Positions 1-11,755 of a stretch of 64,000 nt of DNA are shown one piece after another. The DNA is from Stomoxys calcitrans (lineage: Eukaryota; Arthropoda; Insecta; Diptera; Muscidae): assembly GCF_963082655.1 (NCBI RefSeq), contig NC_081555.1, positions 178,717,442 through 178,781,441 on the forward strand, given 5' to 3'. Position numbers and translations under genes: made by a program. Position 1 is the first letter of the stretch; each line of letters opens with the position of its first letter. A model generated the notes under the pieces. The model ran no database searches and was not told the DNA's origin. It saw only the letters and a program-made list of their open reading frames with translations.

Positions 1-427
1 GTTTCTGTTTCTGTGTGTCGACGGTAGTTTTCTTCTTAGAATTTTTATTTATGACAGCCGCTTTGTTAAATTTTTGTTTTCTTTTGAAAAACCTTTAGGC
101 AATAAACCGGCAATCAATGCTCACAAAGCACCAACACATGCACATGGATATACTGGTTCTCCCATACTCGATGGCATATGTTGGCGAACACATAGATTAG
201 GTTAAACCGCTCAAAAAAGAATCCAAACTATAATGAAAAAGGAAGCAGTTAGACAAAAGTCGAAGACAAAAAAAAAGGTCTTAAGCAGACACACAAACTA
301 ACGTGCATCCAAAGGAAAGATGTAAAGAATTTGATCACTCTGTTTTTTACAAAAAGGAATTTTGAATTAAAATTTTTTTTTTTTAATTAATAAATATTTC
401 CTCAGACGTCTTAAAATTCTAAAATGA

Positions 428-560
428 CGTAGCCCTGTCCATCTCTTAGGTCCTTATTAGGTCTACATCTTGATATAGCTCTCAAATGAAATAATCTTCC
501 GTATTAAAGTCTTGGCCTTATAAAAGGCTTAATTGGTCCCTCTCTACATCCATACACACA
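428..560 (+). repeat. Decayed INE-1-like fragment
   Basis: It contains a diverged 'acatcttgatatagctc' and 'cttggccttataaaaggc', the same words that recur in the core units of the intact elements. Both ends are missing. The preceding 427 bases are AT-rich with no gene visible. Confidence 0.5.
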
Positions 561-582
561 AATAGAGTATTTTCTCACATTT

Positions 583-1430
583 TTTTACCCACCACCGAAG
601 GATGGGGGTATATTCATTTTGTCATTCCGTATGTATATATATTCTTGATCGGCGTAAAAATCTAAGACGACCTAGACATATCCGTCCGTCTGCCCGTCTG
701 TCTGTTGAAATTATGCTACAGTCTTCAAAAATAGAGATATTCAGCTGAAACTTTGCACAGATTCTTGTTTTGTCCATAAGCAGGTTAAGTTCGAAGATGG
801 GCTATATCGGACTATATCTTGATATAGCCCCCATATAGACCGATCCTCCGATTTAGGGTCTTAGGCCCATAAAAGCCACATTTATTATCCGATTTTGCTG
901 AAATTTGGGAGAGTGAGTTGTGATAGGCCCTTCGACATCCTTCTTCAATTTGGCTCAGATTGGTTCAGATTTGGATATAGCCCCCATATAGACCGATCCG
1001 CCGATTTAGGGTTTTAGGCCCATAAAAGCCACATTTACTATCCGATTTTGCCAAAATTTGGGACAATGAGTTGCGTTAGGCCCTTCGACATACTTCTTCA
1101 AGTTGGATCAGATCGGTCCCGCTTTGGATATAGCTGTCATATAGACCGATCTCTCAATTTAAGGTTATGGACCCTTAAAAGGCGTATTTGTTGTCTGATT
1201 TTGCCGAAATTTGGGACAGTGAGTTGTGTTAGGCCCTTCGACATTTTTCTGCAACTTGGCCCAAATCGGTCCAGATTTGGATACAGCTGCCATATAGACC
1301 GATATCTCGATTCTTTATTCTCTCTTGGCCCTATAAAAAGCGCATTTATAAACCGATTTGGTTAAACTTTTCGACATGCGTGTCGTATATGATTCGGCTC
1401 GGTCGAACCTAACGCCTTTTTACTTGTTTT
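583..1430 (+). mobile_element. INE-1/DINE-1-like element with ~150-bp tandem core
   Basis: The element starts with 'ttacccaccaccgaagg', passes through the 'tatatatattcttgatcgg' leader and the 'gtccgtctgcccgtctgtct' microsatellite, and ends 'cctttttacttgttttt'. The core holds about three units built on 'gatatagc..ccatatagaccgatc' and 'gaaatttgggacagtgagtt'. The order of parts is that of Drosophila INE-1, a non-autonomous Helentron relative. There is no coding capacity: the reading frames across the core are by-products of the repeat unit. Confidence 0.85.
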
Positions 1431-1984
1431 TCTAATCCAAAGCATTCCATTGCGCTTGACATCCCCACTTCCATGTTAGCAATGATCAAAATTGGTCCAT
1501 GCTTGATTGTAGTTTCCGTATATATCCTCACTCTAGCTTTAGTAATTTTCTGCGCACTCTTTTGTGTTTTCTCACCAATTTTTCCTCCGCCATCACAGGG
1601 AACAGGACAGATTTGAAAAGTTCCATAGTTTTTGGTCAGCAGGCTATAAAAATGAAGAACAACAAACTCAGAGTGGCAAATGTGTTGAGTTATTGTTGAT
1701 ATTTTTCGCCTTTAGCAATTGTATGTTAGTTAACTTCGATCAGTGAAAGTCCTTGTGTTACCCATGCATCACTTCCATGCAGAGCATGAATGCAAAGAAT
1801 TTGGTCCATTTTCAACATTCCGCCCCAAATCACGAATATTAGTCCTTCGCAAAATACAACAGCCACTGGTGCTAATGTATTCCCTTGCACATTTGGCGCC
1901 TATACTGACACATCTTATATAGCCAGAAAGAGGTTTCAAAGTGACACTACACTCATAGAAAAGTGTTTGCTGAAAATATCAATC
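1431..1984. other. Unique AT-rich stretch, no gene seen
   Basis: Short chance reading frames only. No splice-linked frame, repeat or RNA signature was recognised. Confidence 0.5.
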
Positions 1985-2045
1985 ACTGTCTGCTGAATAT
2001 TGGTAGTTAATTTTGCTGCTATTGTAGCAGTAGTTCTTCTATATA
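1985..2045 (-). repeat. Dispersed hairpin repeat, copy 1
   Basis: The reverse complement reads 'actactgctacaatagcagc' followed by 'cagcagacagtgattg'. The same pair of words recurs at 59385-59450, and in weaker form at 23150-23230. The first word contains a small inverted repeat (ctgct..agcag). The family is not recognised. Confidence 0.55.
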
Positions 2046-2053
2046 TAAGCCAT

Positions 2054-2150
2054 AGTACCTCACAAATGTTGCCTGCATTAGGAGGGGAAAACCACCGCAC
2101 CGTTCAGCGTCATAGGCGGACATGCTAACTCCTGCGCTACGGTGGCCTCC
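2054..2150 (-). mobile_element. tRNA-derived SINE, 5' part
   Basis: On the minus strand this is 'ggaggccaccgtagcgcagg' followed by 'gttagcatgtccgcctatga', the tRNA-like head (A box) also seen at 12462. The box B portion has decayed, and the copy stops after 'acatttgtgaggtactatg'. It abuts an INE-1-like terminus ('ggcggtgggtataaaa') at 2150-2175, so it probably inserted into the end of such an element. Confidence 0.75.
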
Positions 2151-2459
2151 CCCATCCTATGGCGGTGGGTATAAAAATGAACTGAACCATTTCCGCGACA
2201 AGCCGTACAAAAGTCGTTGATATATTGTTCTTAAAAATTGGAACAGAAAAAATAAATTCCTTCCGACTTGTCGAACTGATTTCTTTCTGGATTTGGTAAG
2301 AATTGTCGTATGTCTCGTTCGACTATGTGCAGACTAAATGGGTAACTACTAAGTTTCCCTTGAACATTCCATGAACAGGCAGAATCCCTTACATCACTCA
2401 AACTATTGGAAAAAAACATTTGTTTGTGTGCTAGCAAATAATCAGCCTATATTGTACTA

Positions 2460-2796
2460 GAGTTGCCTTTTATATTTCGGGATTAGAGAACACAAAAACA
2501 AATATTCCTTATCGAAAATCGCTTTGAAAATTGAATTAAGTTAATCGATGCACTGTTGTTGAATTAATCCACGTCGAAAGTTGTAAAAAATAATCTCACG
2601 AAAGATTACGATTAGGTTCAATTTCTTGGTCGGGATGAATCTTTTAAGTTACTGTAAACAACACAAATAGCGCTCATATGTCAAAACGTTCTGAGTACGT
2701 ATAACCTCAATAATGTGAAGCTTTACGAAAGAGCTGTCATTTGGTAGATTGCAATAAAAAAGTTGTCCAATCCCGAAATATAAAAGGCAACCCTCG
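2460..2796. mobile_element. MITE with ~25-bp terminal inverted repeats
   Basis: The left end reads 'gagttgccttttatatttcg' and the right end, reverse-complemented, 'cgagggttgccttttatatt'. The arms match for about 24 bases through 'cgggatt'. A TA dinucleotide lies immediately outside each end (2458-2459 and 2797-2798), which fits a Tc1/mariner-type target duplication. The 337-bp interior has no transposase. A mariner-mobilised MITE is the best reading; the family name is unknown. Confidence 0.75.
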
Positions 2797-2798
2797 TA

Positions 2799-5021
2799 AA
2801 TGGCAATTGGAGAGGGATTTGAAAACAGCGACATTTTTTGCTGTACATCAAATTACTTGTGTTTGTGAAGACATAAATATATATCCATAATTAGTTTTTG
2901 ACATACAGTTATACATTTTACTGAAGCCGAACTTCTTGTCTTAACAAAGTTTTGGGAGAAATTTCAAAGATTCTTTGCTACTTTTAAGCACAAAGCTTAT
3001 GCCAAGCAGCGAGTAGATATTTTTTCACAAATTTTAATTAGTCATTTTCCTCATTTGCAATACAACGAAACAATAATCTCTTTTTGGCACAAAAGTCCTT
3101 TGCCCTTCAATGAAACTGAGCTGTTCCAAAAGCAGGGGGAGGAGAAGGAGTTGGGCTGGTGTGAGTGAATGTTGCCGAATATCCAGGATTAAGCGTTAAG
3201 TCTTCTTTGTTGCAATCATCATCGTCATCACCAACAGCAGCAGCAGTGGCAGCATCAACCGTTCTTAGCCAAGGCAAACTCAGCCAAGTAGAAGAAACTT
3301 TATTGCTAAGCGAGAAACTTATTCACTCATTCAAAAACTAAAGTTCATCTACCAAGGCGAGGGAGCGAGCAGTAACGTGCAACAGCGACCGTCGATTTGA
3401 TGAAATCATTAAGTTCTGAAATGTGAGTTAAGTCACTTTAATTTCGTCACATTCTCGAAAACGTTCACTAATGCCGCGTTGGCAAAGCAAAAGATATCAC
3501 TGAGCATCAGTGATTATGGTGATGGTGATGGCCGCGAAACAGATACTGCCACTGAATGCTGGGTGGCTGGCTGGCTGTTGGCAGACTGCTGCTTCAACTG
3601 ATATCGCTGATGTCTATGGCTGTATTTTAATGATTCCTGGTAATCTTTGCACCCTTAAGCGAGTTCGTACTTTCTTGAGTGCCTGTGCGACTTCATGTCC
3701 TCGATGATTTCTGTGTAACATAATGATGTACCATTCAAATGGTAAACGTTTAAGTTTTGGAGCACCACCACCCCCACCAAGAACAATGCAAAAAAAGAGA
3801 CAAAGAACAAAAAATCCCAACAAGAAACTACGGGAAGCCATGAAGGACAATAATGATTGTCTGACAGTTGATGCCGGGAGTGACATGGTCTCTAGGAGAT
3901 GGTGGTGGGCATGGCTCATGGTTACAAAATAAGAAAGCGACAACTACAACAACAACAGCTGCGACAAAACAACCATTATTACTACACATCCTCATTAGTT
4001 AGCAAGGAGTCATTAAAACTAAACAGGACGCAGATGGAAACAAGTGAGTGACATGAGCTCAGGCGATCAAGAAAAACTGGCACACTAGCAACGACCACAG
4101 TATGCTCTACAGAAAGAGAAAAAAATTAGGCAACCAAAAAGTGCATACCCAGTTATTGAAGATGGTAAATTACTGTCATGATGCATTGGACAAAATTCTA
4201 ATCCTTTCCCATGAAGAAGCAGGAGAGCAAATTTTCAATTGCTTCACCATTGCTGGATTTTAATTTGGCCATTATCAAAGACTCCTATAGTATGTGACAT
4301 ATGCCTCCTGTCCTGTCTGCTGCTCCATGTGCCATAGCTTCTCATGGAACCAGTCATTGTGCTGCTAAGGTAAGCATTGTTCTCAAGAAAACAATGACAA
4401 ATTGAAAGCATAACAGGAATGGAAAGTCACACCAACACACACACACACACAGACACACATTCGCTGTCACTCAGACAATATCCTGCCAGCTGAAGCTGCT
4501 GAATGAGGAAGCAAAGAACACACACGGATCCGGAAGTGGGAAACATAAAACGAGAAAATTAAAAATGTCAAACGAAGAATTATAATGATGCATTTTTGTC
4601 GCAAACGACAACATCAGAAGCCGTAAAGCGTCACTCTCTACACCCACCCACTTAGATGCTTTGCCAAAGTTAGTTGTTAAATACTAATAAAGCATCTGCA
4701 CTGCAAGTGATAGCAACTCAGAATTGTTGTTGTTGTTTCATGACAAAATCATAAACACAATGAATAATGGCACCGAGCGAGAGAGTGAGAGAGATATCCG
4801 ACACAATGCACCATTTAAGTTTGACGTAAAGGGAAATTTAGGCAACATAGACAAGACCATAAATTGTCCAATTTGATCGAAAAACAACATGGAAAGTGAT
4901 GTTGCTTTAAGCAGACCACATTCAAACTTTAAAAAGAATTTTAACAAGAAAGTGATTTTAAAAAAGTTATGAAAGGCACACAAGCAATGGCACCTAGGAA
5001 AAGCGTAATGACAAAAAAAAG
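2799..5021. other. 2.2 kb of unique sequence, no supported gene
   Basis: It contains short simple repeats (CAG/CAA-type at about 3225-3260, a CA run at 4434-4455, GA-rich stretches). The reading frames at 3510-3943 and 4738-5097 overlap on both strands, lack signal or domain features and have no splice support. The composition resembles unique intergenic or intronic fly DNA. Confidence 0.5.
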
Positions 5022-6100
5022 ACAAGTAAAAAGGTGTTAAGTTCGGCCAAGTCGAAGTTTGGTTACCAACCACCTCGGGTATATATGCAAAACCCATTTC
5101 GTCACAATCCGGTGAAAATTGGATAACTTAAGCAACCAAATTCGGCACGGACATTTAGTGGTCTAAAATATATGTCACTATTCAATTTTGTAGAACAAAA
5201 TATTGGTCATTTTGGCAGATATATGCAATTATAAGACGATCTGAAACATTTTAGGGTCGGATATCGTTAGGCTCAGAAAAACTCAGTGTTTCAAATTTCA
5301 GCGTGAGGTCTTAACCTACTCACTGTTTTAAATTTCAGCGAAATCGGGAAATAACTTAAGCTTTTATGGTCTTCAGACCCTTTATCGGCAGATCGGTCTA
5401 TATGGTGGCACAGTTGTTGAGAGTCATAATAAAATATGTCATGCAAAATTTTAGCCAAATCGGATAGGAATGGCGTCCTCTAGAAGCTCAATAAGTCAAG
5501 TCCCCCGATGGGTTTATATGACAGCTGTATCAGGTTATGGACCGTTTTGAATCATACTTGGCACAGTTGTTGGATATCATAACAAAATACTTCTCGCAAA
5601 ATTTAATTCCAATTGGATAAGAATTGCGCCCTCTAGTGGCTCAAGAAGTCAAGATTCAAGATCGGTTTATATAGCATCTCTATCAAGTTATGGACCGATT
5701 TGTACCTAACCTAGCACAGTTGTTGGAAGTCATAGCGAAACACGTCGTGCAAAATTTCATTCCTCTCGGGTAAGAATTGCGCCCTATAGAGGCTCAAGAA
5801 GTCAAGATCCAAGATCGGTTTATATGGTAGCTATAAAAGGTTATGGACCGATTTGAACCATACTTGTCACAGTTCTTGGATATCATAACAAAACACGTCG
5901 TACAAAATTTAATTCCAATCGGATAAGAATTGCGCTTCTAGAGGCTGAAGAATTCAAGACCCTAGATCGGTTTATATGGCAGTTATATCAAAACATGAAC
6001 CGATATGGCCCATTTACAATCCCAACCGACCTACACTAATAAGAAGTATTTGTGCAAAATTTCAAGGGGCTAGCTTTACTCCTTCGAAAATTAGCGAAAA
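5022..6100 (-). mobile_element. INE-1-like element, minus orientation, head truncated
   Basis: It begins with the terminal 'acaagtaaaaaggtgttaag' followed by a diverged TTCGGCC hairpin. Its units are of the second sequence class ('ctcaagaagtcaagat', 'tcggtttatatggcag', 'aacaaaacacgtcgt'). It breaks off in the leader near 'gctagctttactccttcgaa' and is followed at once by an element in the opposite orientation. Confidence 0.85.
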
Positions 6101-7384
6101 TTAAGCCCCATTTATTATTGCATTTTGCTGAAATTTGGGACAGTGAGTTGTGTTAGGCTACCGACATCTTTCTTCAATAAGTCCCTCGACATACCTCTGC
6201 AATATGGCACAGATCTGTCCAGATTTGGATATAGCTGCCATATACCGATCTCTCGATTTATGGTTTTGGGCCCATAAAAGCCGCATTTATTGTCCAATGT
6301 CACCGAAACTTTGTATAATGAGTTAAGTTAAGTCACTCGACATACTTTTGCAATATGGCACAGATCGGTCTAGATTTGGATATAGCTGCCATATAGACCG
6401 ATCTCTCGATTTAAAGTTTTTGGCCCATAAAAGGCACATTTATTATCCGATCTCGCCAAAATTTGGGACAGTCAATTGTGATAGGCCCTTCAATATTCCT
6501 CTTTAATTTGGCTCAGATCGGCCCAGATTTGGATATAGCTGCCATATAGAACGATCTCTCGAAATAAGGTTTTGGCCCATAAAAGGCGAATTTATTGTCG
6601 GCTTTCGTAGAATTTTGGGACAGTGAGATGCGTTAGACCCTTCGACATTCCTCTTGAATTTGTCCCAGCTTGGTTTAGATTTTGATATAGCTGCCATATA
6701 GAACGATCTCTCGATATAAGTTTTTGGCCCATAAAAGGCGCATTTATTGTCGGCTTTCGTAGAATTTTGGGACAGTGAGATGCGTTAGGCCCTTCGACAT
6801 TCCTCTTGAATTTGTCCCAGCTTGGTTTAGATTTTGATATAGCTGCCATATAGAACGATCTCTCGATATAAGTTTTTGGCCCATAAAAGACGCATTTATT
6901 GTCCGCTTTCGGCGAAATTTGGGACAGAAAGTCGCGTTAGGCCCTTCGACATCTCTCTTGAATTTGGCCCAGCTTGGTTTAGATTTTGATATAGCTGCCA
7001 TGTAGACCGATCTCTATATTTAAAGTCTTGGCTCCATAAAACGCACATGTATAATCCAATTTCGCTGAAATTTGTCATAGTGACTTTTCGTTATGTTTTT
7101 CGACATCCGTGTCTTTATGGTTCAGATCGGTCTATATTTGGATATGTTTATCACAAAGACCAATAATTTGTTCTACAAAATTGAACAATGGCTTGTGCTT
7201 ATTAGACCTCTCAATATCCGTGTCGAATTTGATCCAAATCAGACCATATTTCGATATAGCTGCTATTGGGGCATAAATTATGCATTTTTCACCGGATTAT
7301 GACAAAAGTTGATTTACATATATACCCGAGGTGGTGGGTATCCAAAGTTCGGCCCGGCTGAACTTAACGCCTTCTTACTTGTTG
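6101..7384 (+). mobile_element. INE-1-like element, plus orientation, 152-bp core units
   Basis: Several near-identical core units are spaced 152 bp apart (matching points at 6697, 6849 and 7001). It ends 'ggcccggctgaacttaacgc' then 'cttcttacttgtt'. Its head is missing, so with the preceding element it forms a composite whose two outer ends are inverted copies of the hairpin terminus. Confidence 0.85.
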
Positions 7385-7434
7385 TTCTTGAGCCGGGTTG
7401 AACTAGGTACAACGCAATCATTAGAAATTACCAT

Positions 7435-7530
7435 TACAATGATCAGTGATCACTGATCATGAATACAATGATCAGTGATCATCAATGCAATGATCGATGT
7501 TCATCAATACAAGGATAACATTTTCGTAAA
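7435..7530. repeat. Palindromic TGATCA-rich repeat cluster
   Basis: Bases 7440-7459 form a perfect 20-bp palindrome (tgatcagtgatcactgatca), followed by imperfect units 'aatacaatgatcagtgatca' and 'aatgcaatgatcgatg'. The palindrome can fold into a cruciform or hairpin. No mobile-element ends were recognised. Confidence 0.7.
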
Positions 7531-9759
7531 TTGAATAATTTCGTTCATCAATACAACAATTGAAATGCAGTAACACAACAATTCTGTGTAACTAAACGAT
7601 GTTAATACAATAACCAATTTTTTTAAACAGTATTGATTGTCAATACAGTGATCATTCGTCATACAGGTTTCATTGTATTAATGAAATGGTGCACTGATTC
7701 AATATTAACGTCGGCTTTAATTAATACAACGATCAAAATAGTTCATAGTACGAACATTTTTCTTTTGGTGCAATGAAGATGAAAAACTTCAGGGAATTGT
7801 CTTTCAAAAGTTTAAATTGTAACTCTTATATAATTAAAATTTTATAATTTAAAATTTTCAGCTCCGAATTTCAAATACATATTTTCACAACAAAAGAATC
7901 TATTACAACTGAGTTCCCTTTAATATTCCTTTCTTATCAATGAAACTGTTAATCTCTCTATACCATTATTAACTTTCTACTTCAGTAATTATCAAACTTT
8001 TCTTGCACGATAATCATTTGTGTTTCACAAATTATGAACAAGGCAATAGATTTGTTTTTGATTTCGTATGCTTTGGGCAAATCTAAAATTGAAATTTGTT
8101 GAATCATTCATAGCAATAGCAAACATTGTTTTATTGTTTGCTATATCAGTTTTGTCTGTTGATGCCTTTGAGAAAAAATTCTCTCTCACTCCATCTTTTT
8201 TTTTTTTTTTGAAGCACACAATTGCAGACAAATGTCCTCTTTCACAGAGACAAAACAATTTGAAGATAGTTGCAGCTTACGGATTACTTTATCTTTGTGG
8301 CATTCTTCAATTGTTCTCTGTTCTTGTGGTAAGTATTCTTTTTCTCCTGCTGGCAACAGAACAAACGAGGCCAATGAAACGAAGAAAAAGCAAACTGGTA
8401 AAATAATTCTCTAGAAATTAACTTTAATATACTCTAATGAACTCACACAAATGAAATTAGTTGCATTGTAGCATCTCGTCTCAAATACGCATCCCAAACA
8501 AATTAAAATGAAGTACGAGGTATGCAAAATGGCTTATGCCATGGTCTAAGCATACATACATCATATTTCTACTGCAAGGAACCTAATACTGGTATGACAT
8601 TACGAAATCCAATGATCATTTTCCACCAAGTCCTCGTATGGTATACTCTCGGTATGAAATGTAAGGAATACCAAGAGCAGTAGAGATACAAATACCGTAT
8701 TATGTTGTGGAGCATATGCATGTCTAGTTTTCAACTCTACTCAGAACAAAATAAGTGTGCCAGAAGGACACGTTGTTTCAAATTTCTAGGCACTCGTTGC
8801 AAATGCAGCTAACAATGTCACATTTGGCACATTTTGAACACATTTTTTGTGTACATCTTCTCATAATATTTGTTTGCATTTTCGAGGAGGGGTATAGGAA
8901 ATCAAAGAAATTACAAAGTAGAAAAGGTAAAATTTGGTCATAAAATTTGGTAGATAAAATTGAATTTAGCAGAAGTGTTAAGACGGGTAACAAAACAATC
9001 CCTAACCAATTTCGTGGAGAAGAGTTAAGATGGTTACTACATAGACGGACAGAAAGGCAAACGGACGTACGGACATAATTAATCAGAATCGGTTTCGAAA
9101 TCTAGAATTTCGTATTGGCAACCTTTGCTGATTTGCAAAAAACGGTCTAATCAATCTTTCGAACTTCATCACAGGCCCTCTTCAAAGGTGGATAAAAATT
9201 ATCCTATTTTTTATAACCACCTTCGTTAATGCATAAAATTGTTATGTGCAACCTAACGAATATTACCATAATATGCATCTGCAATTGCCAAAGCATAGTT
9301 TTGGGGGAATTGGATATAAGTTTGTATGTATGAATTCACATACATACGCTCACATATTCCGAAAAGTGAAAGAAAATATGTTTTTATTCATAGGTGTGTT
9401 CATTGTGTATGTGCGTATTTTTCATATCATACTCGTATGAATGTGATAATGCTTGTAATGAAATTCGAATAACTTTCCGCATAAACTGATAGTTGTATAA
9501 GAAACTATGAGTCTATGTGTGCACAGAACAGAGCTGTTTCTTCTTTTCGAAGCAATTTGCAAGAAGCGAAGAAGTAGCTATGCCTAAATACAGTAGCTCG
9601 AAAAGGCTTTGGCGCTGCTACAAAAGTTAGAATGTGAAATAAATTCGAAAAAAAAAACGATCAGCTTAATATTTGGCGTAGACACAACATAAAGCCCAAT
9701 TCTAAAAGCTCCGACGAAATTAATTTCTCCCTCGAATTAAACCGTTATATTCAAAGTGA
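7531..9759. other. Unique AT-rich region, no supported gene
   Basis: Hydrophobic reading frames occur (for example 8068-8406 on the plus strand), but they include a poly-T tract read as phenylalanine and compete with antisense frames. I see no recognisable domain, promoter pairing or RNA gene. Confidence 0.45.
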
Positions 9760-10090
9760 ATGGGGCCTTTTCATCTCCCCTGCGGTATGAAATAAGGCCT
9801 CAAATGCAATAAATCCCCAAACGGAAAATGAAATAAGGCCCTAAGCTTTTATGCATGACACAAAAACAACGACATATGGGGCTTTATTTAATTTCAAATA
9901 TTACGCTTTGATTTCACATGAAATAAGACCCAATTTTTGGGTATGAAACACAGCCCAAAACCTTAATTCATTTAACACAAAAGAGTCAGGCTAGTGTCCG
10001 CCAAATTTTTGGTCATCTGCCCACTTATTGGGACATTATTTCATTTTAAAATTGGGATCTTATTTCATATGAAATAATTCCCCAAATTTT
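9760..10090. repeat. Degenerate repeats of an ATGAAATAAGGCCC-like word in both orientations
   Basis: Plus-strand copies lie at 9787, 9828, 9918, 9941 and 10069. Minus-strand copies (ggg..cttatttcat) lie near 9877, 10030 and 10055. Spacing is irregular at 13-90 bp, so this is not a simple tandem array. Function unknown. Confidence 0.55.
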
Positions 10091-10100
10091 GGGACCTTTT

Positions 10101-11385
10101 TTATACCCTCCACCATAGGATGGGGGGTATACTAATTTCGTCATTCTGTTTGTAACTACCCGAAATATTCGCCTGAGACCCCATAAAGTATATATTGGGT
10201 TGCCCAAAAAGTAATTGCGGATTTTTTAAAAGAAAGTAAATGCATTTTTAATAAAACTTAGAATGAACTTTAATCAAATATACATTTTTTACATATTTTT
10301 TCTAAAGCAGGCTAAAAGTAACAGCTGATAACTGACAGAAGAGAGAATGCAATTACAGAGTCACAAGCTGTGACTATATGAAAAATCCGCAATTACTTTT
10401 TGGGCAACCCAATATATTCTTGCTCGTCGCGACATTTTATGTCGACAGACGGACGGACGGACAGACGGAGGGACTAGCCATGTCCCTCCGTCTGTCCGTC
10501 CGTCCGTCTGTCTGTCGAAAGCACGCTAACTTCCGAAGCAGTAAAGCTACCCGCTTGAAATTTTGCACAAATACTTTTTATTAGTGTAGGTCGGTTGGTA
10601 TTGTAAATGGGCCATATCGGTCCATGTTTTCATATAGCTGCCATATAAACCGATCTTGGGTCTTGACTTCTTGAGCCTCTAGAGCGCGCAATTCTCATCC
10701 GATTGCAATGAAATTTTGCACGACGTGTTTTGTTATGATATTCAACAACTGCGCTAAGTATGGTTTAAATCGGTCAATATTTTGATATAGCTGCCATATA
10801 AACCGATCTGGGGTCTTGACTTCTTGAGCCTCCAGAGGGCGCAATTCTCGTCCGATTTAACTGAAATTTTGCATGAGGTGTTTTGTTATGACTTCCAATA
10901 ACTGTGCTAAGTATGGCGTAAATCGATGAAGAACATAAAATATCTGCCATATAAACCGATCTGGGGTCTTGACTTCTTGATCCTCTAGAGGGCGCAATTC
11001 TCATCCGATTTGGCTGAAATTTTGTACAACGGCTTCTCTCATGACCTTCAACATACGTGTCTGATATGGGCTGAATCGATACATAGCTTGATACAGCTCC
11101 CATATAAACCTATTTCCCGATTTTGCTTCTTGAGCCCCTACAAGGTGCAATTCTTATCCGAATGAACTGAAATATTACACAATGACTTCTACAATGTTCA
11201 GCATTCATTTATGGTCCGAATCGGATAATAACTTGATATAGCTCCAATAGCATAACAGTTCTTATTCAATATTCTATGTTTGCCTAAAAAGAGATACCGC
11301 GCATAGAACTCGACAAATGCGATCAATGGTGGAGGGTATATAAGATTCAGCCCGGCCGAACTTAGCACGCTCTTACTTGTTTTTT
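10101..11385 (+). mobile_element. INE-1-like element (second core class) with nested MITE
   Basis: Head 'ttataccctccaccatagg', leader interrupted after 'cataaagta' by the mariner-type MITE at 10195-10412 and resumed as 'tatattcttgctcgtcg'. It then has a long gacggacgg/gtccgtccgt inverted microsatellite (10445-10515), core units with 'cttgacttcttgagcctc', and the end 'gcacgctcttacttg'. Confidence 0.9.
10195..10412. mobile_element. 218-bp mariner-type MITE inserted at TA in an INE-1-like element
   Basis: The termini are 'ttgggttgcccaaaaagtaa' and its inverse 'ttactttttgggcaacccaa', extending inward as an imperfect inverted repeat, with TA on both sides. The terminal sequence is the type carried by mariner elements in many insects. 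There is no transposase. Deletion derivatives occur at 40538-40658 and 47757-47796. Confidence 0.9.
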
Positions 11386-11574
11386 TTTTCGTTTGGGGTG
11401 TTTTTTCATTTCATGGTGTCTATATTTCAGTTTTACTTTTGGGGTAATATTTTATTATATCATTATATATGTTAGATCTATGTCTAGGTTAGATCAGACT
11501 TTATTGAGATGACCAACATATGCAGCCTGCACAGTTGTCACGGATATGTGATGGGGGATTGGCCTCCGTGAAAT

Positions 11575-11755
11575 ATTTGGGTCTTGATTTTGAGACTCTA
11601 GAGGACGCAATTCTTTTCCGATTGGAATGAAATTTTGCACGACGTGTTTCGCTATTACTTCCAATAACTGTGCTAAGTATGGTTCATCGATCCATTTAGG
11701 CAGTTGATATCTAACAACTGTGCCAAGTATGGTTCATCGATCCATTTAGGCAAGC
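11575..11755 (+). repeat. INE-1-like core fragment with short duplication
   Basis: Contains 'aatgaaattttgcacgacgt' and two copies of 'aagtatggttcatcgatcca' 54 bp apart. No element ends are present. It directly precedes the LINE relic. Confidence 0.6.

Noticed and set aside
6503..7078. Repeating frames encoding MAAISKSKPSW-type peptides
   Set aside because: They are translations of the 152-bp INE-1-like core unit. The frame shifts from unit to unit because 152 is not a multiple of three.
8068..8406. 112-codon hydrophobic frame
   Set aside because: Hydrophobicity arises from T-rich DNA including a poly-T tract. No further gene signal.
10378..10584. 68-codon frame with RTDGQTEGLAMSLRLSVRPS
   Set aside because: It spans the MITE end and the GACGGACGG/GTCCGTCCGT microsatellite. 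Repeat-derived.
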